Positions 1 to 10,442 of a stretch of DNA of 64,000 nucleotides are shown in pieces. The DNA is from Tetrapyrgos nigripes (lineage: Eukaryota > Basidiomycota > Agaricomycetes > Agaricales > Campanellaceae), in contig JAACJM010000003.1 in NCBI GenBank assembly GCA_013368315.1, forward strand, positions 186,001 through 250,000. Reading direction: 5' to 3'. The position numbers and the translations under genes are program-made. Positions within the stretch are counted from its first letter, which is position 1, and each line of letters begins with the position of its first letter. The notes beneath the pieces were generated by a model, which ran no database searches, had not been told where the DNA came from, and worked only from the letters and a program-made list of their open reading frames with translations.

Positions 1-973
1 GCTTCATGAGAGCCTCATCAACCTGCACCTCAGCTGGTGCAAGAGCAGGAGCGGCGACAAAGTCTAAATTGGGGTTGCTGACGGCAAAGACATGAGAAGC
101 GACATGGAACCAAACACGATAGTAACATACCCGACCAGCTTCCTAGCAAGCCAGAGGAATGGTTTCTCAAAGTTGTAGTTCGACTTGGCCGAAATCTCGA
201 AATATTGGAGATTTTTTTTGCGGTGGAAAGTGACAGCACCAGTCTTGACTTTTCGTTCCTGAAAATAGGTTGAAGTACCTGAAATGGACAAAGAACCTGA
301 AGCTGCACACCTTGACATCGACCTTGTTACCACAAAGCACAATCGGAATGTTTTCACAAACACGCTCGAGATCACGATGCCAGTTGGGAACGTTCTTATA
401 CGTGATACGAGCCGTCACGTCGAACATGATGATACCACACTGGCCCTGAATGTAGTATCCATCTCGAAGTCCACCAAACTTCTCCTGGCCAGCGGTATCC
501 CAAACATTGAAACAGATGGTACCAAAGTTGGTGGAGAAGGATAAAGGATGGACTTCAACACCGAGAGTGGCTGCGTTTGTCAGTTAGACATTGTGAAACG
601 GCGATGTCTGGCGTTGAACGCGACAAATAGTGCAAACGTACCGATGTACTTCTTTTCAAACTCGCCAGTGAGATGGCGCTGCAGAGATGCAGTGATCAGT
701 CTCTGATCTTGCAAAAGAGCTAGTATGACTTACCTTAACAAAGGTGGTCTTCCCGGTACCACCATCTCCAACTGCATAGATTATAGAGGATACGCAGCAG
801 ACAATACGGTCGAGCAGACACGAGAAACAAGGGATCGATGTTATGAAAGAACGATGAAAAAGTGGAATCGATCAAAGACCAAGAGACCAAACGCGTCAAA
901 ATCTGGTGTCTTGACTGCAGCTGAAAAACGACGCACCGAGGACAAGCTTGAATGTAGGGATTTCAGTAGTCAT
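1..973 (-). CDS. GSP1: Ran-family small GTPase (3' end outside window)
   Basis: Nuclear-transport GTPase Ran/Gsp1, which sets the nucleus-cytoplasm RanGTP gradient for importins, exportins and spindle assembly. Exons in transcription order: 937-973, 734-771, 642-678, 311-570, 131-258, 1-77. The joined protein starts [20 protein letters not shown] (P-loop), followed by the switch II motif [10 protein letters not shown], the guanine-specificity motif NKVD, and the Ran-specific stretch [20 protein letters not shown]. The tail reads [19 protein letters not shown] and is cut by the window start, so the acidic DEDDDL-type end is not seen. All six exon phases agree and every intron is GT-AG. The first intron (772-936) is the longest at 165 bases. 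Identity is secure; only the C-terminal few residues are missing. Confidence 0.96.
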
Positions 974-1282
974 TGGGAAGTCTCTAGAAGTAAGGATATG
1001 GTACAACTTGAAAGGAAACAGTTCAAACTCGATAGCTTTGGAATCACTTTGTTTGCTCCTATTTGCTTTTCAAGCTGTAGGCGGGTCCGTGAGGCAGAGC
1101 ACTGATTCGAGCAGAGGAGGCGAAACAAAACCCAATCCAAGTGGTCCGTGAGGCAAAGCACTGATTCAAGAGGTGAAACAGAACCCAAGCCCAAGCGGCC
1201 AGCCTGCGATTCAATTGAACGTAATTTACAGAGGTTAGAGTACATGTACATAAATAGATCCACCCAGAAAATGTGCATCATG
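974..1282. other. Spacer between FRG1 3' end and Ran start, with a short tandem repeat
   Basis: About 309 bases between the Ran start codon and the FRG1 stop, presumably the Ran promoter plus the FRG1 3' UTR. It holds an imperfect direct repeat of period about 59 (see repeat entry). I see no ORF that I believe. Confidence 0.6.
1084..1196. repeat. Two-copy imperfect tandem repeat, period 59
   Basis: Copy 1 begins at 1084 and copy 2 at 1143, both with GGTCCGTGAGGCA; they share CACTGATTC, GAAACA and ACCCAA blocks further on. Copy 2 has small deletions. It lies in the presumed Ran promoter. Confidence 0.8.
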
Positions 1283-2306
1283 CTAGCAGAAACGGTCACT
1301 GATCATAACAGTTCAGGTCAGCACGTACAGACACCAATGTATGGAAAGGTACACACCTTTTCAGTTTTGCCCGTCTGTCCAACAGTGCTTCTTGTAATCG
1401 GCCCTCTTTCCGTGCGCGTTTGAGCTAAAGGTCATCAATGTCAGAATAGCGAGCTCCCTCGGTCGTTAAGTTTTAGACATACATCTTTCTTGTCCTCAGC
1501 AGAGACAAGACTGCGTCCGGCACCCCAGGCTTGATAAACTCGGCTGTATGGCAATGAGAAAGCATGCGACAGTCAAGGACGGAAATGACTCACTTTGTAC
1601 CAGCCTCATCAATCTTGGAATCGAGAGAGTCGCCCTCTTTCAGATTCTTCTTCTTCTCCTCTTCGTGTGCCTCCTTTTTGTATTTGTTCTGAACCTTTAC
1701 CCAGAACCTCTCTCCAAAACCAACATTTTCGCTATCTCCACGAAGCTGTAATGAACCTCCAGCAACTTCGTCCACACTGAGGTATTTCTCGTAAATGTTC
1801 ATAAGTGCAACCATGCCATCCGGTAGGATTACGGGCGTCCATTCCTCCTGAGGTCCTCGGGCATCTCTGTCTGCAGAAACGATCCCATGCGCGTCACAAG
1901 ACAAGAATTTGCCTTCTCCTGTCCCTGAGCGCAGATTTATTGTTGGAGAACCCGCTACTCTGGTAGTAACCCAAACTTGAGCCACGTCTGTAGGAGTACG
2001 ATCGAGTAGTGTAATTTCCTCGTCGTCTTCCGATTTGTCTTTGTCTAGGGCATGCAGAACAGCGCGATTTGTGGTAGAGTTGAAATTTAGACTGATAGGA
2101 GAAGGGTCAGAGGGATGGAAGATGAATGTAGGGCCACGGATTTCCATAGGGTTTTCAGGCAGCACCCAAGTTTCTGGATCGAGGTCGTCTTCCTTGCGTT
2201 TCGAACGACTAGGACCTGCATCATCTGCAGCCTCTCTCTTGCGCTTCTTCTTGGTCTTTTCGCCCTTGAATTTCAGTTTCGTGGAACGGACTTTGTCTGC
2301 AGACAT
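1283..2306 (-). CDS. FRG1: FRG1-like protein
   Basis: FRG1 family: a nuclear/nucleolar beta-trefoil protein linked to RNA processing and, in animals, actin bundling. Exons: 1594-2306, 1483-1543, 1357-1424, 1283-1298, giving 285 residues (human FRG1 is 258). The N-terminus (MSADKVRSTKLKFKGEKTKK) is the family's Lys-rich nuclear signal. The middle holds the fascin-like trefoil with GEGKFLSCDAHGIVSA and ERFWVKVQ. The C-terminus ends with the family signature LLDRRAKLKSDRFC, recovered only after splicing two short exons. A longer upstream ATG exists in the same open frame, but 2306 is chosen because the family starts there and RPL26 begins 151 bases away on the other strand. Identity is strong; cellular role is inferred from the family. 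Confidence 0.93.
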
Positions 2307-2457
2307 GGTTGAGAAAGAGAGGTTACGAGTTACGAAATTCTGCTTACTGCCAACGCAAAAGTTCCCACCCCCCCCAGTCAAGCTTCCTTCGTTTGAATCA
2401 ACACAAGCAAAAAGGACCGCAAGAAACGTCCTCCCCAACACCGTAACCTCCTCAAAG
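2307..2457. promoter_or_regulatory. Shared FRG1/RPL26 divergent promoter region
   Basis: 151 bases separate the two start codons. It contains pyrimidine-rich stretches toward RPL26, including a C8 run near 2369. No TATA box is obvious. Sharing of elements is inferred from the geometry only. Confidence 0.4.
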
Positions 2458-3114
2458 ATGAAGTACTCCCAAGGTATGCTCCTTTTCTTTTCTGTCGAGC
2501 TTGTTTGCTCCCTTTTATCGCATTTTTCATGCTGGATTGACGAATACGATTTTGGATGACTTTCCATAGACGTCTCCTCCTCAAGGCGCAAGGCCCGCAA
2601 GGCCCACTTCTCGGCCCCTTCGTCTATTCGCCGCAAGATCATGTCTTCGCCGTTATCAAAGGAGCTCCGCGGCAAGCACAACGTACAGTAGTCCTCACTG
2701 TGAGGTTTTAACCAATGGCTCATCGGTTTCATGTTCCAGACTCGTTCGCTTCCCATTCGCAAGGACGATGAGGTTAGGATTGTACGAGGAAAATACAAGG
2801 GTCGGGAGGGCAAAGTCACCCAGGTCTACAGGAAGAAGTGGGTCATTCACGTCGACCGTGTGCAGAGGGACAAGTCGAACGGTGCAACTTCTTCTATTGG
2901 GATCCACCCAAGCAATGTGGTCATTACCACCATCAAGTTGGACAAGGACAGGTGTGACGAGTAATTGCCTACGTGTCTGGCAGCATCTAAATTTTTTCTA
3001 GGCGAGCAATCCTTGACCGAAAAAATAGGAAGGCTAGCACTGATGTGGAGATGGTCGACGTACGTACATTATCACTCATTCACTTTGAGGGTCTTCTAAC
3101 ACACCTTCTAGTAA
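2458..3114 (+). CDS. RPL26: 60S ribosomal protein L26 (uL24)
   Basis: Large-subunit protein uL24, placed near the polypeptide exit tunnel. Exons: 2458-2473, 2570-2682, 2740-2951, 3002-3059, 3112-3114. Key family strings are [20 protein letters not shown], the KOW-type [38 protein letters not shown] and [10 protein letters not shown]. The last coding exon ends EMVD and the stop codon TAA appears to sit alone after a final 52-base intron. Without that splice the frame would run on for 22 codons with no family similarity. The first exon is only 16 bases, normal for fungal ribosomal protein genes. Very secure identification. Confidence 0.96.
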
Positions 3115-3417
3115 TTGGGGTCTGACGCATGATTATCGACTTCTTTTCTGTCTTCTGCCGTCCAAAAGTCCATGTACCTATGCGTCGAATCATATGCAAT
3201 TTCCAGCGCTCCTTTTATGCTAAGAGGTGGCAATTTTCAGATTGAACATACCACGACCATGTCATCATACATATGTCCATAGCCACGCATTCCACATAAT
3301 GAGACGCTTTTCGTCCAAGGGAACCGACGCTTCTCCTTGAGAGGCATATTGGAAGTGAATTATTGGTATACAGTGCGCTACATGACGTTCAGAGTGATAA
3401 AAGTCCCAATCGTAAAA
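3115..3417. other. Convergent spacer RPL26 / VMA8
   Basis: About 300 bases between two convergent 3' ends, presumably both 3' UTRs. I see no supported gene in it. Confidence 0.6.
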
Positions 3418-4329
3418 TCAGAAAATGACATCGACGTCTTTGTTGCTGAGCAGGTCTCCGGGTCCTTGTGTTTCTTCGTCAAACGCTGTGGGCTGGTCTG
3501 GCTCCTCTGGTGTCTTAGGTTTTTCGACCGCATTGTCTCTCTTCTTCTTCCCTTGTACCTTCTTTAGTCTAATCGGAGACAGATGAGAATTGAGCAGAAA
3601 ATCGTGAAAACAAAGTACCTGAAAAACTCTTCACGATCCATCTCATCCAGTTCACTCATAATATACTTTATAGTGTTCTCCAGTCTTGGAATGACAATGT
3701 GTTCTATAGCGTTCACCCGACGATTAGTTGCTCGAATGACTTCGTCCAATATGGTGAATGCCGTCTGAAGTGATGCTAGTTCCACCAGAGTCTCTATGGC
3801 CTTGGCGTAGACTTCTTTCGCTTTCAGAACCTGCTGCCCACCGCGACCAAGACCCGTCAAATTAAAGTCTGAAAAAAGGAGAATTAATGGGTGATATGAG
3901 GATCCTATGTATAACGAACCTGATCCCGGTACACGGTCTACTTCAAATGCAGGCAGAACAACACCCGATACATTCTCCTGCTTCGATTTGACCTTGAACG
4001 TGGCAGATTTGGCCTGTTCCTGCACCAGATACGAGATGTCTCCTATCGCATATGTGACCTCAGCCATCGACAGTGAAGCCAGTTGCATCACTCGACCCAT
4101 CTTCCTTTTGGCCTGCAGACTAAAGATGAGTATCCAATTCGCCTAATTCATAGACCTAACGACGAACTTCATCGACTTTCTTCAGGATAGACCTGAATCG
4201 TGTTGTTAACGCATCTCGTTTCTTGGCGAGGAGTGAATGTCCAGTCTGTGCCCCCTTCAGTCTCAACTTTGTGTTGGTGAGGGCCATTCGAGTAGCGAAG
4301 ACATTTTCACGAGCTCCTGTGCTAGCCAT
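3418..4329 (-). CDS. VMA8: V-type proton ATPase subunit D
   Basis: Central-stalk subunit D of the vacuolar H+-ATPase V1 sector, which couples ATP hydrolysis in the A/B ring to rotation of the membrane proteolipid ring. Exons: 4168-4329, 3920-4112, 3619-3868, 3418-3568; 251 residues, the usual length. The protein opens MASTGARENVFATRMALTNT and contains LRLKGAQTGHSLLAKKRDAL, then GLGRGGQQVLKAKEVYAKAI, the highly conserved TNRRVNAIEHIVIPRLENTI, and a C-terminus ending DVIF. Long helices with heptad character at both ends form the rotor coiled coil. The 3' end of XAP5 lies 170 bases upstream. Exon phases all agree. Confidence 0.96.
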
Positions 4330-4499
4330 GAAGGATCAGTGACGAAGGGGAGAAAGACGTCGTTGTGTTCCAATTGTAGCAGTGTCAAGTGTTGTGACGT
4401 GATCATACTGCGCTCCTCTCTTCCTCAGGCGGTGGTAACGCTCAAAACTTAAAAATGCATACAAAAGTACCATACAAACAATGAGTACGTAGCAGACAT

Positions 4500-5725
4500 T
4501 TATGAGATGGTGTATTTCCCGTAGTTCTTCTCTGGTTCGAATACCTCCCATCTAGACGCTGGAAAGATATGTTTGTTCCTTGCATACCAACTTCTTTCCA
4601 CAACTTTCCCAGCATGCGACTCGTCTTTCTCCTTGGTAGCATCAGCGAGCAGCCGAACATCGTCGTGGACATCAAAGTTGAAGAGTGGACCAGATTTCCC
4701 TCGAGCCTTGTTGACGATGAAGTCGTAGAATGTGTAATGCTAGTCGCAAAGGGTCGATTTTAGGACAAACATACATGATACGAGAGACTTACATGTGGTA
4801 TGATAAGGTCTTCCTGCAGGATGATCATTGGTCAACACTAATATAAGGAAGGAAGCGTATCACACACCTTGATGTACATGAGGTTGTCTGCGCTGACACC
4901 ACGAATTTCAGGGAACTGTTGCCTGCATTTGTCGAGGAATGCACTTATAGAGTCGCCTTTCTTGCACTGATATCGGTGACGTTGTAAAGACCAGAGTTGC
5001 CCACTTCAATAGGAGAGCACTTACTGTAGCACTCTTGCGGTGGCCACTGCCATCCCAGTACGAGTAGGTGATCTCGATATCCTCCTGCTTCATCTCTTCT
5101 TGCTTTCTCAACCACTCCTGCCGTAGATGTTCCCTTTCTTTTCGTTCCGCTTCTTCTCGTTCCCTATCAGGCAGGAAAGAGGTGTCGACATTAGGGTTCT
5201 TTCGGAACTTGCTTCGTTTAGATGCAGGTTCTTCCGAGTCTTCCTTGGGAGTCGAGCGTTCGGACGTGTCGACGGACTCATCTCCTTCGCCGTCGTCATC
5301 GAGGGCGAACGATAGCGTAGCTTTGGCAGTTTTCTTCCGTTTCTTCACTTTCCTTGTATCATCCCTAAACACATTCTCCATATCCTGTGAGCCATCTGAA
5401 CCACATAGAAGAAAAAATTCTAAAGATGGATAATGAAAAGGGTGACATACTTGAGTTCATTGGTACGTGCAGCTTCTCTGGCCTTGGCCTCCTCGAGCTC
5501 CTTCCTCTTTTGCTGGAACTCTTCCAAATGTACGAGACCAACAGTGCTATGCTTGAGTGAGTCTTCCATCGAATCATGTTGGCCAACGAAACGGTTCGTA
5601 GATGGGCGGGCCTTCTCCGTTTCGCTGATGAGATTCTTCTTCTGACGCTCAAACTCTTCGCGCATCTGATCTCGTTGCTTGGCAAGGGCATCTTCGCGGC
5701 GCCCTTCTGCCTTATTGGTGGCCAT
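4500..5725 (-). CDS. XAP5: XAP5/FAM50 family protein
   Basis: XAP5 (FAM50A) family, nuclear chromatin/spliceosome-associated proteins that affect transcription and splicing. Exons: 5451-5725, 5025-5364, 4868-4966, 4793-4813, 4500-4739; 324 residues. After a charged helical N-terminus come [20 protein letters not shown] and [15 protein letters not shown], then IKEDLIIPH (21-base exon), [28 protein letters not shown], and [20 protein letters not shown] at the end; all are hallmark family blocks. The first intron's acceptor was chosen at 5365-5366, because nearer AGs break the frame. The start [10 protein letters not shown] is preceded by open frame but matches the family. It shares a 109-base divergent promoter with mitochondrial S13. 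Confidence 0.94.
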
Positions 5726-5834
5726 TGAAAGAATACTGCGCTGAGCACTGAGTGAGAGTAGGAAGGAAAGTCGCGTTGGCGGAGAACAAAAAATTCTGCC
5801 GCGTTTCTTCAATTCTTGCCCCTTCCACTGCACC

Positions 5835-6455
5835 ATGGTGCATATTCTTGGGATCCACCTTCCAGACAACCAATTGACCAGGGTATGTCCTTTCTGACCG
5901 CTTTGAACAATAGTAATCCTATATATACTTTCTGCAGTTTGCCCTGACTACGATATATGGTGTTGGACATCCCACTGCTCACCGTCTATGTGCCCGGTTT
6001 CAAATACACGATAGGTGCAAAGTGAAGGAACTCACTCCCTTCCAAGTCACTGCCATAGCCTCCTTCCTTTCTTCACCCCAAACAGCTCCGCCTCTTCCTC
6101 GTCATCCCCTCGCGACACCAGATTCTGTACCGCGTCCAGCGAAGCTGTCGATAAATGAGCTGCAGGCAGAGTTCAATGCATCCCAGGCTGCACAACGGCA
6201 GAGGAAACTGGAGAGGCTAATTGCTCAAGGAAGGCTACCCCGAGCACCAAAATTGAAAATATATCCCGGGATCCTCTGAACAATTTGAGGATAGAAGCGG
6301 AGTTGCGTAGAGAGGTTCGGGACAACATCGCCCGCCAAAAATCCATTGGTACCTATGTCGGTCGTCGGCATGCCATGGGACTTCCTGTCAGAGGACAAAA
6401 CACCCAAAGCAATGCGAAGACCGCGAAGAAGCTCAACCGAGTCGGTCGTTACTAA
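5835..6455 (+). CDS. SWS2: Mitochondrial ribosomal protein S13 (uS13m), frame broken near 6270
   Basis: Mitochondrial small-subunit uS13, which contacts the decoding head and the intersubunit bridge. Exons: 5835-5882 and 5938-6455. The start MVHILGIHLPDNQ and ALTTIYGVGHPTAHRLC are the S13 N-terminal helix-turn-helix. The C-terminal half, in the next frame, gives RREVRDNIARQK and TYVGRRHAMGLPVRGQNTQ, the universal S13 rRNA-binding block, ending KLNRVGRY. The two halves join only if one extra base is assumed at the CCCGGG at 6265-6270. There is no GT between 6180 and 6300 that could open an intron keeping the conserved block. It is either a sequencing indel or a real lesion; because both halves are conserved I favour an indel in a functional gene. 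Confidence 0.85.
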
Positions 6456-6610
6456 TGTCAGTGTACCCAACGTTTCTCATCCTCACTACGTCTCACCATT
6501 TCCTTGATTTTCAGATTCAAGCTTACCATAGTGCATGTGCACGACCTCGTATTAGATCTGTCGGTTTACATGTCCATATTATAATGCTACAAATACAACG
6601 CACACTTGAC

Positions 6611-7402
6611 CTAATCGTCACCTACTGGTACCTCTTCCTCCAAATATTTGACCAAGACTACTCGTATCTCTGTCGTTTCGTCCCCACGGAGCACATCTGA
6701 TACGAACTCAGCCTGCACCTGCATTTGTACCTGTAACAGTTGTCAATGGAGCGTACATGGAGTGAACAGAAGAATGTGCACCATTTCCAACGCGCCTCGT
6801 ATAACCCCACAGAGAACGTTACTAAACCACAGACCGCCTTCCAATACATCTTCTGGTAGTTCAACAAACTCCGCTAATGGATTTTCTTCAAAAGTCAGTG
6901 TGAAGGACGACGAAGATTCGGCTTGTGGTGCTGAACCCGTGCTAGTTGGTCGGCTTGAGTTTGGTGCAGGCGAGCTGTGTGTAACGGTGGGTACGATGTT
7001 TAAGAATGATTTGAATCCAACCTGCACGACAGTTGAGATAACAAGTTTGCTACTGGATGGAATGTAGAGTAGCACCGACCTTGGAAATCACTTCGCCTAC
7101 TTCACGGAAATCTGTACATCGACCGAGACCACTTTTCGCCAGAAAATCTTCTATAAGACGCGTTCCAATATTGTATCCCATCTTCTCTAGTTGTTTGTTG
7201 ACTTCAGAGTAATCTTCATAGTCTTGAATAAGCTGTACAACCAGGGCACCATATGTGAGGGCGAATAGCTCAGCGTTCTACGACCAATGCGAAATTGAGG
7301 AATGATAGGTGTAGTGTGATTGCGATGACTGACGACTTTCTCTGCCCTCCCTTTCCACAGATCCTCTCCTCGTGCGAGATATTGTTTGCTTGTCGTTGCC
7401 AT
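6611..7402 (-). CDS. BET3: TRAPP complex subunit Bet3 (TRAPPC3)
   Basis: Core subunit of the TRAPP complexes, which tether ER-derived vesicles and act as exchange factor for Ypt1/Rab1. Exons: 7334-7402, 7080-7277, 6782-7021, 6611-6730; 208 residues. Signature blocks are [78 protein letters not shown] and [15 protein letters not shown]. An insertion of about 20 residues rich in Ser/Pro after VPTV is longer than in animal TRAPPC3. The invariant Cys acylated in TRAPPC3 corresponds to the C of GRCTDF. The 5' end is head-to-head with BUD23, 74 bases between starts. The first donor site was chosen to give EKVNAELF; one alternative GT lies nearby. Confidence 0.93.
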
Positions 7403-7476
7403 GAATCAAAGGAGAGGTCAAGATGGAAACCCTAACCTAATCGCGCTCTTCAATCTCTCCCCTTCACGTCCAAAAA

Positions 7477-8587
7477 ATGTCAAGACCAGAACTTCAAGCA
7501 CCACCTGAAATTGTAATGATACATGCTTTCTTCTGAAGCTACTCTGACCTCTTGCAGTATTATGGTGACATAGAAGCCAAAAAATATACCAAAAAGTCTG
7601 GTCGGCACAAGTTCCTCATGCAATCCATGCTGACTTTATTTTCTGCAGCACCCGAAATCAGCAAATCCAAGCTGATATGACATATCGAGCACTTGAGCTG
7701 TTAAATTTGCCCCCTGATGAGCCTGCATTTTTACTTGACATCGGCTGTGGCTCTGGTCTCTCTGGCGAAATACTCGATGAAGAAGGGTACATATGGACTG
7801 GAGTGGATATAGCCCCAAGTATGCTAGGTACGAAATGGCTCTTTTCTCTCTTGCGATCTATCTTATTTTCTTCTCAGAGGTCGCGTTGGAACGTGAAGTC
7901 GAAGGCGATCTGTTTTTACAAGATATTGGCCAAGGATTTGGTTTCAGACCAGGAAGTTTTGATGGGGCTATCAGGTAAGATTCTCTTGTATACAGAGCCT
8001 TTTGGATTCATCTAATGCTTCTTAAGCATCTCGGTACTACAGTGGCTCCTAAATGCAGAAACAAGTCATCCGACATCATCCCCTCCACACCGTTTGAATC
8101 GTTTTTTCACAACTCTCCACTCTGCCTTGAAAAACCCGTCCCGAGCAGTATTTCAATTCTATCCCTCCTCAGACGATCAAATACAGCTTATTACATCAAT
8201 TGCACAGAAAGCTGGTTTTGGTGGTGGTATTGTGGTGGACTATCCAAACTCCAACAAAGCTAGAAAAGTTTTCCTATGTTTGTTCGTGGGTGGTGGTGGC
8301 CAGCAGCAAGTTCCGAAAGGGTTAGACGGAGAGGAAGTGGAGGAGAATAATAGAGTTCGTTTCGAGAAAAGGAGAGAAAGGACGAAGGATAAAAACGGAA
8401 AGAGAAGATCAGTGAAAGTGATTGACAGAGATTGGATATTGAAAAAGAAAGAGGTGGGTCTAACACATTTCTACGTTTTGATATCGTCTAAATCTTGGAT
8501 GCATCGCAGCTATATCGGAAACGAGGGAAAGAGAGTGTTCCACGAGATTCAAAGTTTACAGGAAGGAAACGACGAGCCGTGTTCTAG
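7477..8587 (+). CDS. BUD23: 18S rRNA (guanine-N7) methyltransferase Bud23
   Basis: SAM-dependent methyltransferase that makes m7G in the 18S rRNA P-site region and is needed for small-subunit export, with Trm112 as partner. Exons: 7477-7512, 7558-7595, 7649-7827, 7878-7974, 8027-8453, 8510-8587; 284 residues. Visible motifs: start [35 protein letters not shown] motif [60 protein letters not shown], then a Lys/Arg-rich C-terminus ending [12 protein letters not shown], the conserved nuclear/RNA-binding tail. All phases fit. Expression is probably coupled to BET3 through the 74-base shared promoter (inference). Confidence 0.95.
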
Positions 8588-8706
8588 TAGGATATCGATT
8601 GCCCATAAACCTTGCATTTGCGCTAAACAGTCACACTTCCGATAAGATGTGGTTCTATTAAGCATTATAAGGTGGGTAGCTAAGTAGAGATTAAACGCTA
8701 CGTGTA

Positions 8707-10347
8707 CTATTTACTTTTGGTATGGAAGTAGTTCCGACAGGATACAACTGCATCCTTCGCGTCTGGACTACGAATGAACAAGCCCTGCAAAGCTGCCATG
8801 CTGACTGTCTTCCCGTTCTTCATTTGATCTTCCACTAGGTCTTGTATAGTCCGTCCGAGCTCCACGAGGGTCGAGTTTGAACAATCAGCCCCGTAGAAAC
8901 GTGTAAATAGAGTATATGCCTGCAGAGGGCTAGCGTCGCCAATGTATTCAGCAACATCCACGCGGCCAGGGCGAATCAGGGCAGGATCCAGTCTGTCGAT
9001 GTGATTCGTTGTCAAGAAGAGAACCCTCTCTTCACCTGAAGCGACGCCATCTATAGCATTCAAGAAACCAGAGAACGTAACTGAAGATTGATAGCTGCCT
9101 CGAACCATTTAGAAGGAGACGGCAGAATTTGATAGAAAGACGCACCCGTCTTCAGAAGTCTGAACACGTTTATTGAATGCTGCATCCACGTCCTCAATAA
9201 GTATGAAACTTCGTTCGGGAGCATTTGAAAGAAGATGGGTCAGTCTGTCGTCTCCTAGACCTCTTTCGGAAAGGTTCAACAAACAGATATCGTAATTAAG
9301 GACACCAGCTAGTGCTTGTATAAATGAAGTTTTGCCCGAGCCTGGAGGCCCGTAGAGGAGATAGCCACGACGATAGGGAATGCCTGGAAAAACGTCAATT
9401 GAAGAAGCGGCAAGATATAGAATGATCTGTGCAAACCTCGATTTGCATACCATTCTCGCCTAGACAAGAACGCATTCACATCCTTTTCAATATTTTCTGC
9501 AACACCTTCGTCAAGAACCACGCTGTGTAAGGGACGTTTCCGACAAGGTTGCCCGAAAGGTTTCCACTCGGGACCCCATGGGATGCGAATGGTTAATTTT
9601 CCTTCCTGGCCTCGTAATGCAAGGTCCCTGGCTTCTCCTAATAACTGAGGAAAGATTCCTCTATCTCGTGAAAGCGTGGTAAGCGTCACAGTTTCCCAAG
9701 GAGCGCCAGACATCATTTGCAGGGATTGCGTTTGCCGTTCACGAACAATCTGCCGTAAGGTTAAGAAGGGAAACAAGACAACTTGGCAATGCTAAGAAAT
9801 ACCTGCATCCAAACTCCACGGTAATTGAACCAGTGTAATCCAGTCCCCGCTACCAGATTGAAAAGGACATTTGAACTTCCATTGTGACGTTGTTCGACCT
9901 GGGTTTCGACACTGAGGGTGTGTGGGCGGCCCAAGAACGACTCTCTTCCCATGACTTGTTTCGCATTTTGGTGAGCCATCCATTCAAGGAACCAGGGATA
10001 AGCACGGTCTTTATTGCTGATTTCGACGGAAACCAAAAGACGTCGACGTAGAGCCGTATTACCAACAGTGACTAGTTTGCGCAAACCTCCGAGACAGACG
10101 CCTACACCCTAAAGGACCTGTGGTTACTGCATGGAAGACAACACTTGAAGGAAAAAAATGGTTACCATAAGGCCGAATCCGGCTTGGAAATATGGACTAG
10201 ACTTGAAAGTAAACATAGAGCTTCACAACGGGGTATTTTTTTGAATAGAAAGTAAACGCACTTGTTACCGAGGAATGCATCGATCCATGAGGAATTGAGG
10301 GCAGCGGTACCAGCACTAGCATTGCCAGCGACCGACTCGAGATTCAT
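8707..10347 (-). CDS. BCS1: Mitochondrial AAA chaperone BCS1
   Basis: Inner-membrane AAA ATPase that translocates the folded Rieske iron-sulfur protein into complex III. Exons: 10262-10347, 10166-10196, 9803-10108, 9437-9749, 9146-9383, 8707-9094; 453 residues, usual length. The N-terminal hydrophobic segment ([19 protein letters not shown]) spans exons 1-3. The BCS1-specific domain carries [10 protein letters not shown] and [10 protein letters not shown]. The AAA core has Walker [11 protein letters not shown], Walker [12 protein letters not shown], sensor [20 protein letters not shown] and the conserved [17 protein letters not shown]. An in-frame ATG lies 21 bases upstream (10368); 10347 is preferred by family length. 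The 5' end faces the J-domain gene at 95 bases. Confidence 0.95.
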
Positions 10348-10442
10348 AAGTAGAAACGTGAGTGTCACGGTCGGTCACTCTCACACTCGCGTCCGATTTC
10401 GCTCTTTGGCTTTGACCGCGTCCAAGTCGTCGTCTTTACACC

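Noticed and set aside
2035..2559. 174-codon plus-strand ORF
   Set aside because: Antisense shadow of the FRG1 exon; composition is Ser/Phe/Leu-rich with no motif.
1590..2819. 409-codon minus ORF covering FRG1 plus an N-terminal extension through RPL26
   Set aside because: Only the part downstream of 2306 resembles FRG1; the extension is antisense to RPL26 exons and has no family similarity.
4525..4545. tRNA B-box-like GGTTCGAATAC
   Set aside because: It lies inside the XAP5 coding exon (VFEPEKN) and no A box or acceptor stem is present.
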